DNA of 64,000 nucleotides, from contig OZ026515.1 of assembly GCA_964019695.1 (NCBI GenBank), positions 78,604,678 through 78,668,677 on the forward strand, read 5' to 3'. Of the stretch, positions 1 to 10,083 are shown in pieces (position 1 is the first letter of the stretch; every line of letters starts with the position of its first letter). Origin of the DNA: Loripinus fragilis (taxonomy: Eukaryota > Mollusca > Bivalvia > Lucinida > Lucinidae). Position numbers and translations under genes: made by a program. The notes under the pieces were generated by a model, which saw nothing but the letters and a program-made list of their open reading frames with translations, was not told the origin of the DNA and did no database searches.

Positions 1-576
1 GTATGTGTACTTATACATACCTAATAGGTTTATCTATATTAATGTGCCAAAATATAGCAGTTGGACTGTTTAATTATAGCTTTTAATTTTACAACAGTGG
101 GACTTTTATAGACAAACTTTCCTATAAAAGTATATGCCTACCTTTTCTATTCTAAGTGGTTTGTGACTAGCTCCTGTGGTGCCAAGTTATAGCATTGAGA
201 CATGATATGTTATAATGCATAAATATACCAACTTGTATTCATCCTTTAACTTGGACAAGTTCATTTAACTACCTGATGCTGTTTGTAAAATATAGCCATT
301 GAATGAAAAAAGTGTAAACCTGATCAGAAGGCTCCTTCAGGAACAGTCTGATTTGGAATTAAACAGACCTATGTGTCTGAATATATACGGTAAATGTGGT
401 ATACATACTTGATATGTTTGCCTGTATGGATTTCTTTTCCATCCTTGGTTGGCTGTAAAAACCGGTTCTCCTGTAAAAAAATCAAGATTTCGCATTAACT
501 TTAAATTTGTCTTTTTTGCTCTACATTACATTAGTATGACAATTGCTCTACCTGTAAGAAGCGAATTTTCTACCAA
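1..576. other. unassigned AT-rich intergenic or intronic DNA
   Basis: No coding exon, RNA gene or complete transposon could be supported here. A short stretch near 325-375 contains the words CTGATCAG and GAACAGTCTGAT, a decayed trace of the GATCAG-core MITEs seen elsewhere in the window. Confidence 0.4.
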
Positions 577-673
577 CCCAGCAGGCACACAACGTTAAAT
601 CAACATTGGTTCAACGTCATGACGTTGAATCAACCTTGATCCAATGTTGAGTCAAAGTTGTATGCCTGCTGGG
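577..673. mobile_element. short palindromic MITE with CCCAGCAGGCA ends
   Basis: The 97-bp segment begins CCCAGCAGGCACACAAC and ends with its near complement, GTTGTATGCCTGCTGGG. The interior is rich in ACGTTG/CAACGT words, including the palindrome CAACGTCATGACGTTG. The ends and the foldable interior show a non-autonomous DNA transposon. No target-site duplication could be fixed. Similar CCAGCAGGCA-ended short elements are, as I recall, widespread in animal genomes; that is memory, not a search result. Confidence 0.65.
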
Positions 674-1303
674 AATGCATGATTAGAAAACCAGTCTGCG
701 TTCAGCTGCCTAGACATGCTAGGTCAACAAAAAGAAACATTTATTATTGTATCAATACATAAGAAAAAATAATATGCACAGCAGCTCAGGCTGATCTGCA
801 TCTTTGGTAGTTGTATAAGGCATATCAACAGGTTCATATCTTATGATGTGACTGAATTATTCCTTGATAGGAATCAGATTTTTTTTATTTGATGACACAA
901 CAATTATCTTCTTTTAATATGCTCCAAAATTACTACAAGTACTTCTACATTCTACGAATATGCACCATCCCACTTAGCATATTATAGCTATCTCTATGCC
1001 AAGCAGCATAAAATCTGCATTCTATGCAATCCTAAGTTCCAATCAGCAGAAAACATCTTGGACCTTGTTCTGCCGAAAACATAATTCCGTAGAATAATTC
1101 TATCTATGACAATGGACTCATGGGCTGTATGAAAACACATGATTTCTGATCAATTCTGATCAGCTGGATTCTCCACATGACCTGGATTTACCAGGAAAAA
1201 GTAAAGATCAGCATCAGCTGCAAGACAAGGGTTAAAACCCCCTTGCAGCATATAATGCATGTGCATTATAGAGGTACTCGATGAACAAAATATTTGAACA
1301 GCG
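674..1303. other. unassigned stretch
   Basis: No gene or complete element recognised. The short open frame on the minus strand at its right edge runs into the next MITE and has no coding support. Confidence 0.35.
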
Positions 1304-1525
1304 ACATGTGATTTCCAACAATGTGGCATTTTGGCAAGTGTAGACTCAGATGAGCCTGTTGTAAAGCCTCCTTTTAAGCTTAGAAACTCCAAATGATTCG
1401 GTCAGTAGCCTAACAGTCATAGAATATTCAAGCGACTAGCAAAGGCTCTGATCAGACTGTGCATATGCGCAGGCTGATCTGAGTGTTTGCTGATCGCATA
1501 TACCACATTGATGGAAATCTCGTGT
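1304..1525. mobile_element. MITE family M1, copy 1
   Basis: The left terminus ACATGTGATTTCCAACAATG is matched in inverted form by the right end (CATTGATGGAAATCTCGTGT). The interior carries CTCTGATCAGACTG and CAGGCTGATCTGAG facing each other around GCATATGC. Related copies lie at 4555-4773 and 31890-32072, and all three keep the same internal order, so this is a dispersed non-autonomous DNA element. No transposase is present. Confidence 0.7.
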
Positions 1526-1611
1526 CATGGCTCAATTTTGTCGAATTGAAACCACTATTAAAATCATGTAGTTTTCGGTAAGAAGTTTTTACTGCTAGAA
1601 AATTCACCAGA

Positions 1612-1745
1612 GGCACTGTTGTGTGTCCTTGAGCAATACACTTTATCTCTGTTTAGTACTGGTTCTTTAATTAGTACAGGTAATGTACTGACATGACTAA
1701 AAAATTGTTGACTGGGCCGTAAATCATCAAAAACAAACAAACTGC
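1612..1745 (+). mobile_element. SINE family B, body and tail (no head)
   Basis: Contains GTCCTTGAGCAATACACTTTA, then TAGTACTGGTT, then TTGTTGACTGGGCCGTAAA and a CAAA-type tail. The same ordered blocks occur at 25571-25720, 36805-36912 and 36933-37129; the last copy has an intact tRNA-like head and a target-site duplication. This copy is 5' truncated. The conserved body may belong to a SINE superfamily reported from many animals (MetaSINE), which is an inference to test. Confidence 0.6.
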
Positions 1746-2017
1746 TAGAAATACTCTTTTTTCATGGTGATGAAGCACTGAGAGTAACGGAACCTCATTT
1801 TCAATTAAGGTGATGTCAATTACATAGGAAAGTACTTCAGACTGCACATCCCTATCAGTCTGTGTATCTGGTCAGACCAGCAGAAATATTTTGAAGGTTC
1901 AAATACTGCAGATTCAATTAACAAGCAGCAAGGCCAGAATTGGACTGCACACATGCCCGTCTGATCCTGGCCTTGCTAGTTGTGGATATCGCCACTTTTT
2001 GCATGAAGAGTGTCAGG

Positions 2018-2170
2018 CCTTTAGATAAGAGTGCGTAACATAAAAATAATTTTCTTATTTCTAGACCAAAACATATGTTGTAGGTACTCAAAAGAACCGT
2101 CTCAATGAGATGGTTCTTTTGAGCACCCAAAATATAAGCTAATTACAATGGGTAAGAAAATATCTACAAT
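2018..2170. mobile_element. hairpin MITE family M2, copy 1
   Basis: The core is an inverted repeat reading TACTCAAAAGAACCGTCTC and GAGATGGTTCTTTTGAGCA around a short loop, flanked by ACCAAAACATATG and AAGAAAATAT blocks. The same arrangement recurs at 2275-2440, 14805-14965, 16230-16385, 31775-31888, 41640-41775 and 43695-43855, so it is a dispersed family. Confidence 0.65.
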
Positions 2171-2274
2171 TTTATGCTGATTTGTTTTGTTTATCTGATT
2201 CTGAACCAGTGAAACATGCATGTGTTTTCTAATGAAGATGCAGAACAATAATCCACTCAATCAATGATCAGACC

Positions 2275-2440
2275 TGTAGTTAAGAGTGCGTAATTAAACA
2301 TTATTTTTCTTACTTTTCAACCAAAACATATGTTGTGGGTACTCAAAAGAACCGTCTCATTGAGACTTTTCTTTTCAGCACCCTAAGCATATGTTAAAAC
2401 TGATGGTTAAGAAAATATTGACAATTTTTACGCTCTAGAA
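2275..2440. mobile_element. hairpin MITE family M2, copy 2
   Basis: Same hairpin core (AAAAGAACCGTCTC and its complement) and the same flanking GTGCGTAA and GTTAAGAAAATAT blocks as the copy 250 bp to the left, in the same orientation. The right arm is decayed. Confidence 0.6.
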
Positions 2441-2713
2441 TTGTGTTTATCTTGACTGAATTATCTAGCTAGACAAGTTCCCATTTTCCCAATGAAACCA
2501 GGATTCATTCTTAGTAAATTAAATTACACACCCTATAAAAAAAGATGTTAAAAAGTTCGACTTGCAAATTCAATGAAAATAATGAAAACATCATAAAGAA
2601 AGTGGGCAGAGCTTATCTCGAGCCCTGCTTTCAGACATGGTTAATCAAATAGATCAGAAAAAGCAGTATCCTGTAGGAAAAGAAACTTTGAAAGCATGAA
2701 TCTAACCAGACAC

Positions 2714-2845
2714 TTGCATTTTGCTGTAACCCTCGTCCTGCCGAATCAGGATTTATCCTTTTTTGAAAACACTGTAGATCCAGATCAGCTGGCTTCTGGT
2801 GAAGCCATCCGATCAGGATTCACACTGCTTTCCACTCTATAAATT
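2714..2845. mobile_element. GATCAG-core MITE remnant (family T4)
   Basis: Reads GGATTTATCC, AAAACACTGTAGATCCAGATC, CTGGCTTC and GAAGCCATCCGATCAGGAT as an imperfect hairpin. A related copy lies at 42415-42550, where the TTAA-type outer end (GGGTTAA) is better kept. Ends are unclear here. Confidence 0.45.
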
Positions 2846-3077
2846 TTATAAATATTTATGCTTACATGCTTATAACCCAGGAATGGTGCAGGTTGGCAAG
2901 ATTAAAAATTGGGTAGGAGTGTAGTACATAACACTATTCAGCATGACAAGAGGTAATAATATTGACACATTATCAAATAAGCCAGGGAATGGAAATGGCT
3001 TTCAGCACAAAGTTTGTCAATGCTTTAGATAGGATTTTTTTTTTCAACATGTAAGACCATGTGCAGATCCAGAAGGG

Positions 3078-3166
3078 GGGGGGGGGGGCTCTTGGTGTAT
3101 TTCTGTGCATGTTGTATCATAGACTAATTTTGTTAGAAACAAACAGGGGGGGGGGGGGGGGGGAGG
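3078..3166. repeat. two poly-G runs
   Basis: Uninterrupted G runs occur near 3077-3090 and 3146-3163. The first follows CAGATCCAGAAG, which resembles the end of the element at 21619-21908, so this may be a decayed relative with expanded G tracts. Confidence 0.6.
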
Positions 3167-3214
3167 AACATGATCAAACCACCTTTTTACTTTGTTCAGA
3201 ATATTTGCAACATA

Positions 3215-3407
3215 CAGTAAAACCTGTGTAAAACAGCCACTCTCAAAAATACCAAAAATTGTTTTTTAAGGACCAACTATCACTTAATGCAGGTCAAAAG
3301 TATTGCAGAATGCTCCAAGTGGAGCATTCTGCAATACTTTCGACCTTCATTAAGTAAGATCTTTGTTTTGTCTTATTTTGAGTGGCCGTTCTACACAGGT
3401 TATACTC
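3215..3407. mobile_element. TA-flanked MITE with CAGTAAAACCTGT ends, copy 1
   Basis: The left end CAGTAAAACCTGTGTAAAAC is matched by the inverted right end (CTACACAGGTTATACTC). The element is bordered by TA on both sides (3213-3214 and 3408-3409), the duplication used by the Tc1/mariner superfamily. A central hairpin GCAGAATGCTCC/GGAGCATTCTGC lies inside. The better-preserved sister copy is at 7866-8085. Confidence 0.75.
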
Positions 3408-3409
3408 TA

Positions 3410-4554
3410 AGTGAATTTTCATTTGTCTTCAGGAGTGGGAGTTTGCGCTAGAGGGTGTTCCCTCTATGAGCCCATTTTATCATATTTCGAACTAAATTGC
3501 AGCTTCTGGTGCAATTTCTAAGTCTCATCACGGACTTAGGTTCTCAATCATCAAAATGCTAATGGATTTATTCAGGAATAATTGCAACATAGGTTTTCTT
3601 TCCCGCTTTTGATGATTTAATACATTTATATAACAGTGTCAGCAGCATGAATATAGCGACTGTTAGTGGAGCTTTTAAAAAATCTATCCAAGAATGATTT
3701 AGACTGATGTTCGTCTTTGGATGGGCCCACCAAGGATCAACTGGGTGTTTTCTTTAGCTCAGACTGACTCTGAGTTAGGGGCCCTTAATTTTTGTCTCAT
3801 TGTAGTTTAATAGTTAATCTGATTTGACTATTTCTCTGTGATGATACCACACCAACAAAGAATGATCCAACAACAGCTGAACTGCCGCATAAGAACGGAC
3901 TGTAGCTGAGGCAACCCAGACTGGGACGCTTAAATGTATTTTACTGGCCAAGTTTTTGCCCTAGATTCTGAAGTTGTTAAAACAAGTAATTGTTCAGCTG
4001 GCATGGAGGATTCTTAACTAATAAAGTGTATCCACACCGGGTAGGCGGCAATCGAAAAAGCTCTAAACAATTGACGAGCGCGGATCAAAAATTGCTAGAA
4101 ACAGTGTTTTCGATTGCGGTGATCCTCGTGACAGATCTTTCTATCCCATCCTCACACTCATCATAGATTATCAGATTCATGTGAACCTTTAAAACAATAC
4201 CACAGCTGAAAAAGAACAGTGAGAGAATATGGCCGAGATTTGTTTCATTTTGTGGCTACTAGGCCCATCTGTTCATTGTCATTTAGCCACTGCTCAGAAA
4301 AAACCCATCTTTGTTTGCAGGGTCATCAGTCTCTCATACCACCCCCATTTTCAAAAATAACTTGGTGAAGAGGGGAAACCTTATCGTAAGATATGGCCTC
4401 AACAGATGAGTTCAATATTCAATGATCATCATGATTGACTTTAATTAACATATCTAATGAGATGATAAGATAAAAAGAATCTAGATATAGATGAAGAGAT
4501 AAATAGATTTCAGAAACAGTAAAAGAAATCTTTTGTTTTCAAATATGAGCCGTA
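3410..4554. other. unassigned stretch with one GC-richer hairpin
   Basis: No exon or RNA gene is supportable. Around 4035-4125 there is an inverted pair, GGCAATCGAAAA and TTTTCGATTGC, separated by about 60 bp. This could be a decayed short inverted-repeat element. Confidence 0.35.
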
Positions 4555-4773
4555 ACATGTGATTTCCAACAATGTGGCATTTTGACAAGTGTCGATTCAG
4601 ACGAGCCTGTACAGCCTCATTTTAAGCTTAGAAACTCCAAATGGTGTTGTCAGTAGCGTAACACTCATAGAATATTCAAGCGGTTAGCCAAGGCTCTGAT
4701 CAGACAGCGCGTATGCGCAGGCTGATCTGAGGCTTTGCTGGTCGCACATGCCACATTGTTGGAAATCTCATGT
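4555..4773. mobile_element. MITE family M1, copy 2
   Basis: Begins ACATGTGATTTCCAACAATG and ends with CATTGTTGGAAATCTCATGT, an almost perfect 20-bp terminal inverted repeat. Internal blocks (TTTAAGCTTAGAAACTCC, CATAGAATATTCAAGC, GCTCTGATCAGAC) match copy 1 in order. This is the best-preserved M1 copy and defines the family ends. Confidence 0.75.
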
Positions 4774-5297
4774 CTCTGCCCATATGATTGGCGCCAAGCA
4801 GGTTCAAGATTTTTTTTTGTATTTTGAGATCTAACCGAGCTGAGACATGGTTTTTACTGCATTTTTTTTTAGCTTTTTAGACTTTTTATTTTGGGGTTTT
4901 CAAAATAAAGAGTATGCACATGCATACTGCAATGATAACAATTAAGCCATTTTATAACACTTCAAGTCACATTGAAAGTACATTCTGTTTCTTGTACGCC
5001 AATAAAAATATGATGCAGCCTAATATGGGTCTACTTTGTTTGCAAACTGATCTGGGACTGTATTATGTGCACTTTTTTTCACAGTAAAAAAGTTAATTAG
5101 CCAAGAGGACCAGACAAATTATTTGCATTGCTATATATGGAGCATGGTAAAATATAATTAATCAACCCATTTATGTCTGTATGTCTGGATACTGGTATTC
5201 AGTGAACTCTTCCCTTGTGAAGTTGGATGGGTCCGTAATCAATTTATTCTTGTCTCAAGTCATACATCTGAATACAACCATGGGTCTGAAGCATTAG

Positions 5298-5517
5298 CCC
5301 ATTTATGCCAAATGTATTTTCCCATCCTTATCATTTGGATGACTCCATTTCCAATTTTAGGGCTGTTGGGTGGTATTTTTCATTTTTATTCAAATCTTAA
5401 AAGAAACTTCTGTAAGCAAACAGTGGAGAACCTGATCAGACGCCGCTTTTAAGGCGTCTGATCTGGTTTTGCACTGTTTGCCAATGTCCCAAAAAAAGGA
5501 CGCTAGGCTTATATGGG
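5298..5517. mobile_element. TTAA-type MITE family T3, copy 1
   Basis: The right end reads GGCTTATATGGG followed by TTAA (5518-5521). The left end starts CCCATTTATGCC after a TTAG that looks like a mutated TTAA. Inside is the hairpin GCAAACAGTGGAGAACCTGA... with arms CAGACGCC/GGCGTCTG. The CCC starts and TTAA flanks fit the piggyBac type. The second copy is at 20284-20503 in the opposite orientation. Confidence 0.7.
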
Positions 5518-6032
5518 TTAAACATCAAATGGTTTTATTTCAAGAACTTCAACTAAGAGTAGAATTAATACTTTCCAGTATTTTGACTTGCTTTAACTTT
5601 TTTTGTATTGATAAAAAGATATGATTATAATCTACCAATAATAAAGTCTCCCAAAACAATGCCCAATACTCCAAGGGACCTCATTTTAGACTCTGTTTCT
5701 TCCCCAGTAATGTGTTTTATCCTAAAAAAAAAACATAATCCAAAAAAACACAATCATATCATGGTTAAAGGGAGGACATCTGAATATTTCCTAAAATTTC
5801 AGTCTTATAAGAATTGGAGTGTCTGGGGCATACCTCAGGAATCCCCGGCCAGTATCAATAAATGCACCTTATCATATGAAACCTAAGGGTGGGGTTCCAA
5901 ATGGCTTCCAAGATTTCAAGCTTTGATTGAACTGGAGGGAATGTGGCATGTCACAAAGTCAGCATCACTGAATGTGTCAGATAATTTTAAAACCATTCAG
6001 ATCCCCATCTAGACCATAAAATGTCATTTTTT
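5518..6032. other. unassigned stretch
   Basis: Contains an uninterrupted plus-strand frame (5608-5886) with no splice context, no recognisable domain and A-run bias. No feature is supported. Confidence 0.35.
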
Positions 6033-6038
6033 CTTTAA

Positions 6039-6504
6039 CAGGCTTTCAAGTGCCCATCAACCGAAAAGTAGGGAAAAAGTAGGGATAAAAGTTTGGAAAA
6101 AGTAGTGAAAAAGTAGAGATTATCTGTGTAAAAACGTAGGGATAGTAGGGCTTTTCCAAATATAAAATTCATTATAACAAGCTGTTTGAAATAAGTTATT
6201 TCAGATTAAATGAGCAGAATAATACCTGTGACAATAGTACTAACCAGACAGAGAGACTTTTAGGTTAAACATAAAAAATTTGAGGTGTTAAGCGGCACGC
6301 TCCCTGAATGAACATAGAAGTTAATTTATAAAATACGAGCGAGCGAGGAAAAATTTCTGGATTTTTAGGCGTAAATGACATTTTAGAATGAAAAAGTAGG
6401 GATAGTAGGGCATTTTCATGAAAAAGTAGGGAAAAGTAGGAGCAGATCAAAAAAGTAGGGAAAAGTAGGAAAAATAGGAAAAGTAGGGCCCACTTGAAAG
6501 CCTG
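6039..6504. mobile_element. CAGGC-ended element with AGTAGGGA-rich interior
   Basis: Starts CAGGCTTTCAAGTGCCC and ends with the complement CACTTGAAAGCCTG. CTTTAA occurs immediately outside both ends (6033-6038 and 6505-6510), a 6-bp target-site duplication. Both interior flanks consist of degenerate AAAAGTAGGGA tandem words. CAGGG-like termini are typical of the hAT superfamily, but the short duplication matches the set at 13142, 24978, 50516 and 63077. No transposase is seen. Confidence 0.75.
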
Positions 6505-6544
6505 CTTTAAGAAACAAGACCAAACTCTGCTTTGGACCTGCATT

Positions 6545-7575
6545 GGCAGAGTTGAATGTGCGAACAAGCATTATGCATAGTTTGAAAATAAAGGAATGAT
6601 AACTGTTGGAGTTACAGTTTACACATAGATTAGACAATGTAAGCACCCCAAAGGTGATGTAGACGTAATAATGTCTAAGTTCAACACTCCCAAAAATATA
6701 ATAAATATTATCAAATGTGCACAAAATATAAGGTGCACATCTTCAATGTGTGAACCATCATTATACAAAGTTTGAATACAAAGGACTGAAAACTTTTGGA
6801 GTTACAGATTACACAAAATAGGCACCACAAAAGTGTTTGGGACGGATGGAGGGACGGACTAAAAAAAACCCCGACTAAGTTCAACGCCCCCAAAATGAGA
6901 AAATATTCATGAAATGTGCACAATATTGAATTAGAGGTGCACATCTTCAATGTGTGAACAATCATTATGCAAAGTTTGAATATAAAGGAACTAAAGCTGT
7001 TGGGAGTTACAGATTACACACCCCAGACACTCCATAAAAATTTTGGATGGAAAAAATGTCTAAGTTCAACACCACTCAAAAAATGAGAAAATATTTATCA
7101 AGTGTGCACAAAATGGTAGGTGCACATCTTCTATGTGTGAACAATCATTATGCAAAGTTTGAATATAAAGGAACTAAAGCTGTTGGGAGTTACAGATTAC
7201 ACACCCCAGACACTCCATAAAAATTTTGGATGGAAAAACTGTCTAAGTTCAACACCACTCAAAAAATGAGAAAATATTTATCAAGTGTGCACAAAATGGT
7301 AGGTGCACATCTTCTATGTGTGAACAATCATTATGCAAAGTTTGAATATAAAGGAATGAAAACTGTTGTAGTTACAGATTACACAAACCAGACACCATCT
7401 AAGCATTTTGGACGAAAAAATGTCTAAGTTCAACCCCCCTAAAATTGAGAAATTATTCATCAAAGGTGCACAAATTAGAAGGTGCACATCTTCAATGCGT
7501 GAACAATCATTATACAAAGTTTGAAAATAAAGGAATGAAAACTTTTGAAGTTACAGACTACACAATCTAAAGCAC
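6545..7575. repeat. tandem array, unit about 183 bp, about 5.5 copies
   Basis: Each unit contains GGTGCACATCTTC, GTGTGAACAATCATTATGCA, AAGTTTGAATATAAAGGA, GTTACAGATTACACA and ATGTCTAAGTTCAAC. The units starting at 6977 and 7160 are almost identical (183-bp offset) while others are diverged, so at least one recent duplication occurred. Short open frames in it are by-products. GACGGATGGAGGGACGGAC sits inside, a motif common to the other tandem-core repeats here. Confidence 0.85.
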
Positions 7576-7865
7576 CCCAAAAGTGTTGCGGACGGACAGA
7601 GTGGACCCACTACTAGACCTGTGGTGTTTCGCCAAGGTGATGCAGAAAAAAAGTGACACATATGGTCTAGGTGGGGATCTGAATAATTTCAAAGATACCA
7701 AGCTTTATGTTTACTGGATGCGGGGACATACTGCAATTACAGTCAACTCAAATACAAGGTCTGTTTTTATACAGTATTGCTTATTTGTCTATAACCCAGG
7801 GGCAAGATGCTAAGTTGATTTGTCAGTTTAGTTGGATAATGAGAATGAAGGGCGACCTGCTTATA

Positions 7866-8085
7866 CAGTAAAACCTGTCTTAAGCTGTCACTCAAAAAGA
7901 CCAAAAATTGTTTTTCAAGAGAGATTATCGCTTAATAAAGGTCAAAAGTATTGCAGAATGCTTCAAGAGAGCATTCTGCATCTTGGAGCATTCTGCGATA
8001 CTTTCTACCTTCATTAAGCTACCATTTATCTTTAAGACCTTTGTTTTGTCTACTTTTGAATGGCCACTTAAGACAGGTTTTACTG
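7866..8085. mobile_element. TA-flanked MITE with CAGTAAAACCTGT ends, copy 2
   Basis: The terminal inverted repeat CAGTAAAACCTGTCTTAAG is perfect at both ends, and TA flanks it at 7864-7865 and 8086-8087. The interior repeats the hairpin GCAGAATGCT/AGCATTCTGC of the copy at 3215. This is a Tc1/mariner-type non-autonomous element by target-site duplication; no transposase remains. Confidence 0.8.
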
Positions 8086-8269
8086 TAGCTGAAGATAGCA
8101 ACATCCTTAACTCTTTACTTGTCATCTGCTGATAGCCTTTGCAAACAGTTTGGACCCAGATCAGGCCTCATAAAACATTGTATATTCATTTTAACTATTT
8201 ATGTGGAGGGTTACCAAATGAAAATTATGCGGGATCATTTTCGTAACCATTATTGTCAGAGAAGACCTT

Positions 8270-9250
8270 TAAATTTTTTTATATAGGCATATAAAATAAA
8301 CCGGCCAGGCCCCCTGATGGCCATGTTTTTCAATTTAAGACAATTTTGTTGGAGGTGACCTAGAGACCATTTTCCTCCAAATTACTTTGAATTCTAATCT
8401 GTCAGCAGTTTTATCGAAGATCTTTCATTTTTTAGCTTCAATAAGCTACTCCCCCAGGCGGTCATGTTTTTTTTTTTACGGTTAAAATTGGCTTAGCTAT
8501 TTTTGTAGGTCACCTATTTCGAAATCTGATCAGAGGTTTCAGGAGAAGATTTTAACAGTTTCCTTAATTGGCTGCAATAAGCCATGTTTTTCAACAGATC
8601 AGTTTCCTTTTAGCTATGGTCATCTAGTAAACATTCCTTCCAAATGGTATTCAATTCTAACCATTGGTTACAGAGGAGAAGATTTTAACCCATAGAGCGC
8701 CCCCTGCAATTTGCAGCAGAGGACAATTTCAAATTTTGTTGCTTATCAAAAATAACAAATAAGGCATGATGTTTCATGAGAATTGTCTGCTGGCAGACAA
8801 TTCTCATGAAATATCAACCTTTTTTTTCCGTAAATTAATAAAGATGTTGCAAAATATGTTGTCTGCTGCAGTTGTGATTGGCGCTTTAAGAGATAAAAGT
8901 GTCCTATAGTTATATTGAGGAAACCAACCACGCCCCTTGGCAGACTTGCTTTTTTACTGATCAAATTTGTTTTAATTTTGTTTCTGTATAAGGTTACCTA
9001 GTGACAATTTCTGCCAAGTTGTTTTCAATTTCTGACCATATGTTTCAGAGAAGATGTTAATGTTTCTTACATAGGTAAATAACAGAAACTGGCCATGCCC
9101 CCTGGCGGGCATGTTTTTTGATAGTTCAAATTGCGCTTTAGTTATTTCTGTAGAGGGTCTCATAGGGAACATTCTTTGTGTGAAGTTTGGCTAAAATTGG
9201 ACAAGTGGTTTGAGTTGTCATTGATGCCAGACATTGACTGATCCCAATAG
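8270..9250. repeat. diverged tandem repeat, unit about 140 bp
   Basis: The block GGCCATGCCCCCTGGCGGGCATG recurs in diverged form near 8310, 8450, 8930 and 9095. Each is followed by AAATTGCTTTAGCTATTT, GTAGAGGGTC and CAGAGGAGAAGATTTTAA blocks. The copies are old and interrupted by the MITE at 8689-8892. No coding signal. Confidence 0.55.
8689..8892. mobile_element. TTAA-type MITE with TCATGAGAATTGTCTGC hairpin
   Basis: Preceded by TTAA (8685-8688) and starting CCCATAGAGCGCC. It ends GGCGCTTTAAGAG before ATAA, a probable mutated TTAA. The centre is a perfect hairpin, TTTCATGAGAATTGTCTGC and its complement. The GCGCC and GCAGCAGA words near both ends link it to family T1, with a different central hairpin. 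Confidence 0.6.
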
Positions 9251-9275
9251 CTCACTTTAAGCATGAAGGTTTGTG

Positions 9276-9548
9276 GTTTAACAGCTATGGCCATGTCAAG
9301 ACGATCAGTTAACCTAGCCACATTTTTCCTGGGCAAGCTTAGACTAAGCGATTTTAAACCAGTATCCCAAACACATACCTTTGCTTGTAACTGACAACAG
9401 CCCTTCTTGAATCAGCAGAAGGAGGAGAATGACCATAGAAAATATTTCATGATCAATCTCCACAAAAGTATGGGATTGGGGTGGGATAGAACTCATGACC
9501 CCTGGATCAGCAATCTGACTTGCTACTGATTGCACTACAGGCTCCAAC
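9276..9548 (-). mobile_element. SINE family A with tRNA-like head
   Basis: Read on the minus strand, the right edge (9548 downward) looks like a tRNA head: GGAGCCTGTAGTGCAATCAG, then a B-box-like GAGTTCTATCCC. The family body follows (GATTGATCATGAAATATTT, GGTCATTCTCC, GAAGGGCTGTTGTCAGTTAC) and ends near CAACAGCTATGGCCATG. Related copies are at 15618-15855, 19488-19722, 23086-23320 and 37895-38040. It is not an active RNA gene. Confidence 0.6.
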
Positions 9549-9593
9549 AACTGCTCAGGTGAGCTGAAAATGACCCAGAATGCAAAGAGTTAA

Positions 9594-9824
9594 CCCTTAA
9601 TGTGCCAATTGCAACAAGTCGACTGCTCATCTGCTGAAATGTTTAAAAAGCCTCTATGGCAAACAGTGTGGACCCAGAACAGACTGCTCCTATGAGCAGT
9701 CTGTTCTGGGTCCACACTGTTTGCTTCTATATTTAATTCATCAGTAAAGTTAGGCAATTATTTGCAGCAGACGACTTCAGCAGACGACATTTTCAGATGT
9801 ATTTTTTTCTTGGCGCTTTAAGGG
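9594..9824. mobile_element. TTAA-type MITE family T1, reference copy
   Basis: Flanked by TTAA (9590-9593 and 9825-9828), with ends CCCTTAATGTGCCAATTG and CTTGGCGCTTTAAGGG. The centre is a perfect 31-bp inverted repeat beginning GCAAACAGTGTGGACCCAG with a 4-bp loop. The CCC terminus plus TTAA duplication is the piggyBac signature (established). The DNA just left of it (GCAAAGAG-TTAA) resembles the end of family T2, so T1 may have landed in a T2 terminus. Other copies: 38250-38480, 38677-38888 and 46823-47049. Confidence 0.85.
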
Positions 9825-9907
9825 TTAATAAGGAACTTGAATGATCTTGGCACATAATGACTGAAATAATGTTGACAGCACTCAAACTAGCCCAGTGTTC
9901 AGCCTAC

Positions 9908-10083
9908 CTTCTCCTTATGAGCAGGAAGATCAATATCTATATGTAATTCCTGGGAGTTGGATCCATTCACAGTTAACACAGGAGGTTTAGTTAAGTTACT
10001 ATGAAAGTTTGGATGCACAATTTGTTTGTCACTCTGTTGAACATGATTAGTCTTCTTTGGATCTTTGTTTTCTTTCTTGTCCC
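9908..10083 (-). CDS. internal coding exon 2 of a lysine-rich, acylated-type protein gene
   Basis: The minus strand shows an acceptor TTATGCTTTCAG before 10083 and a donor AAG|GTAGGC after 9908. The exon is 176 nt: two bases completing a split glycine codon, then 58 codons. The peptide begins DKKENKDPKKTNH and ends HIDIDLPAHKEK; it is hydrophilic, lysine- and asparagine-rich, and has no recognised domain. The exon at 16518-16617 ends with one spare G, so joining gives GGG with the frame kept, which is the main evidence that both belong to one gene. Downstream exons must lie left of the window or in repeat-filled DNA I cannot resolve. Function unknown. The MGCG start of exon 1 suggests membrane anchoring. 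Confidence 0.65.

Noticed and set aside
6265..6965. Phe/Leu/Ser-rich minus-strand frames
   Set aside because: Derived from AGTAGGGA-rich DNA of the CAGGC element and the 183-bp tandem array.
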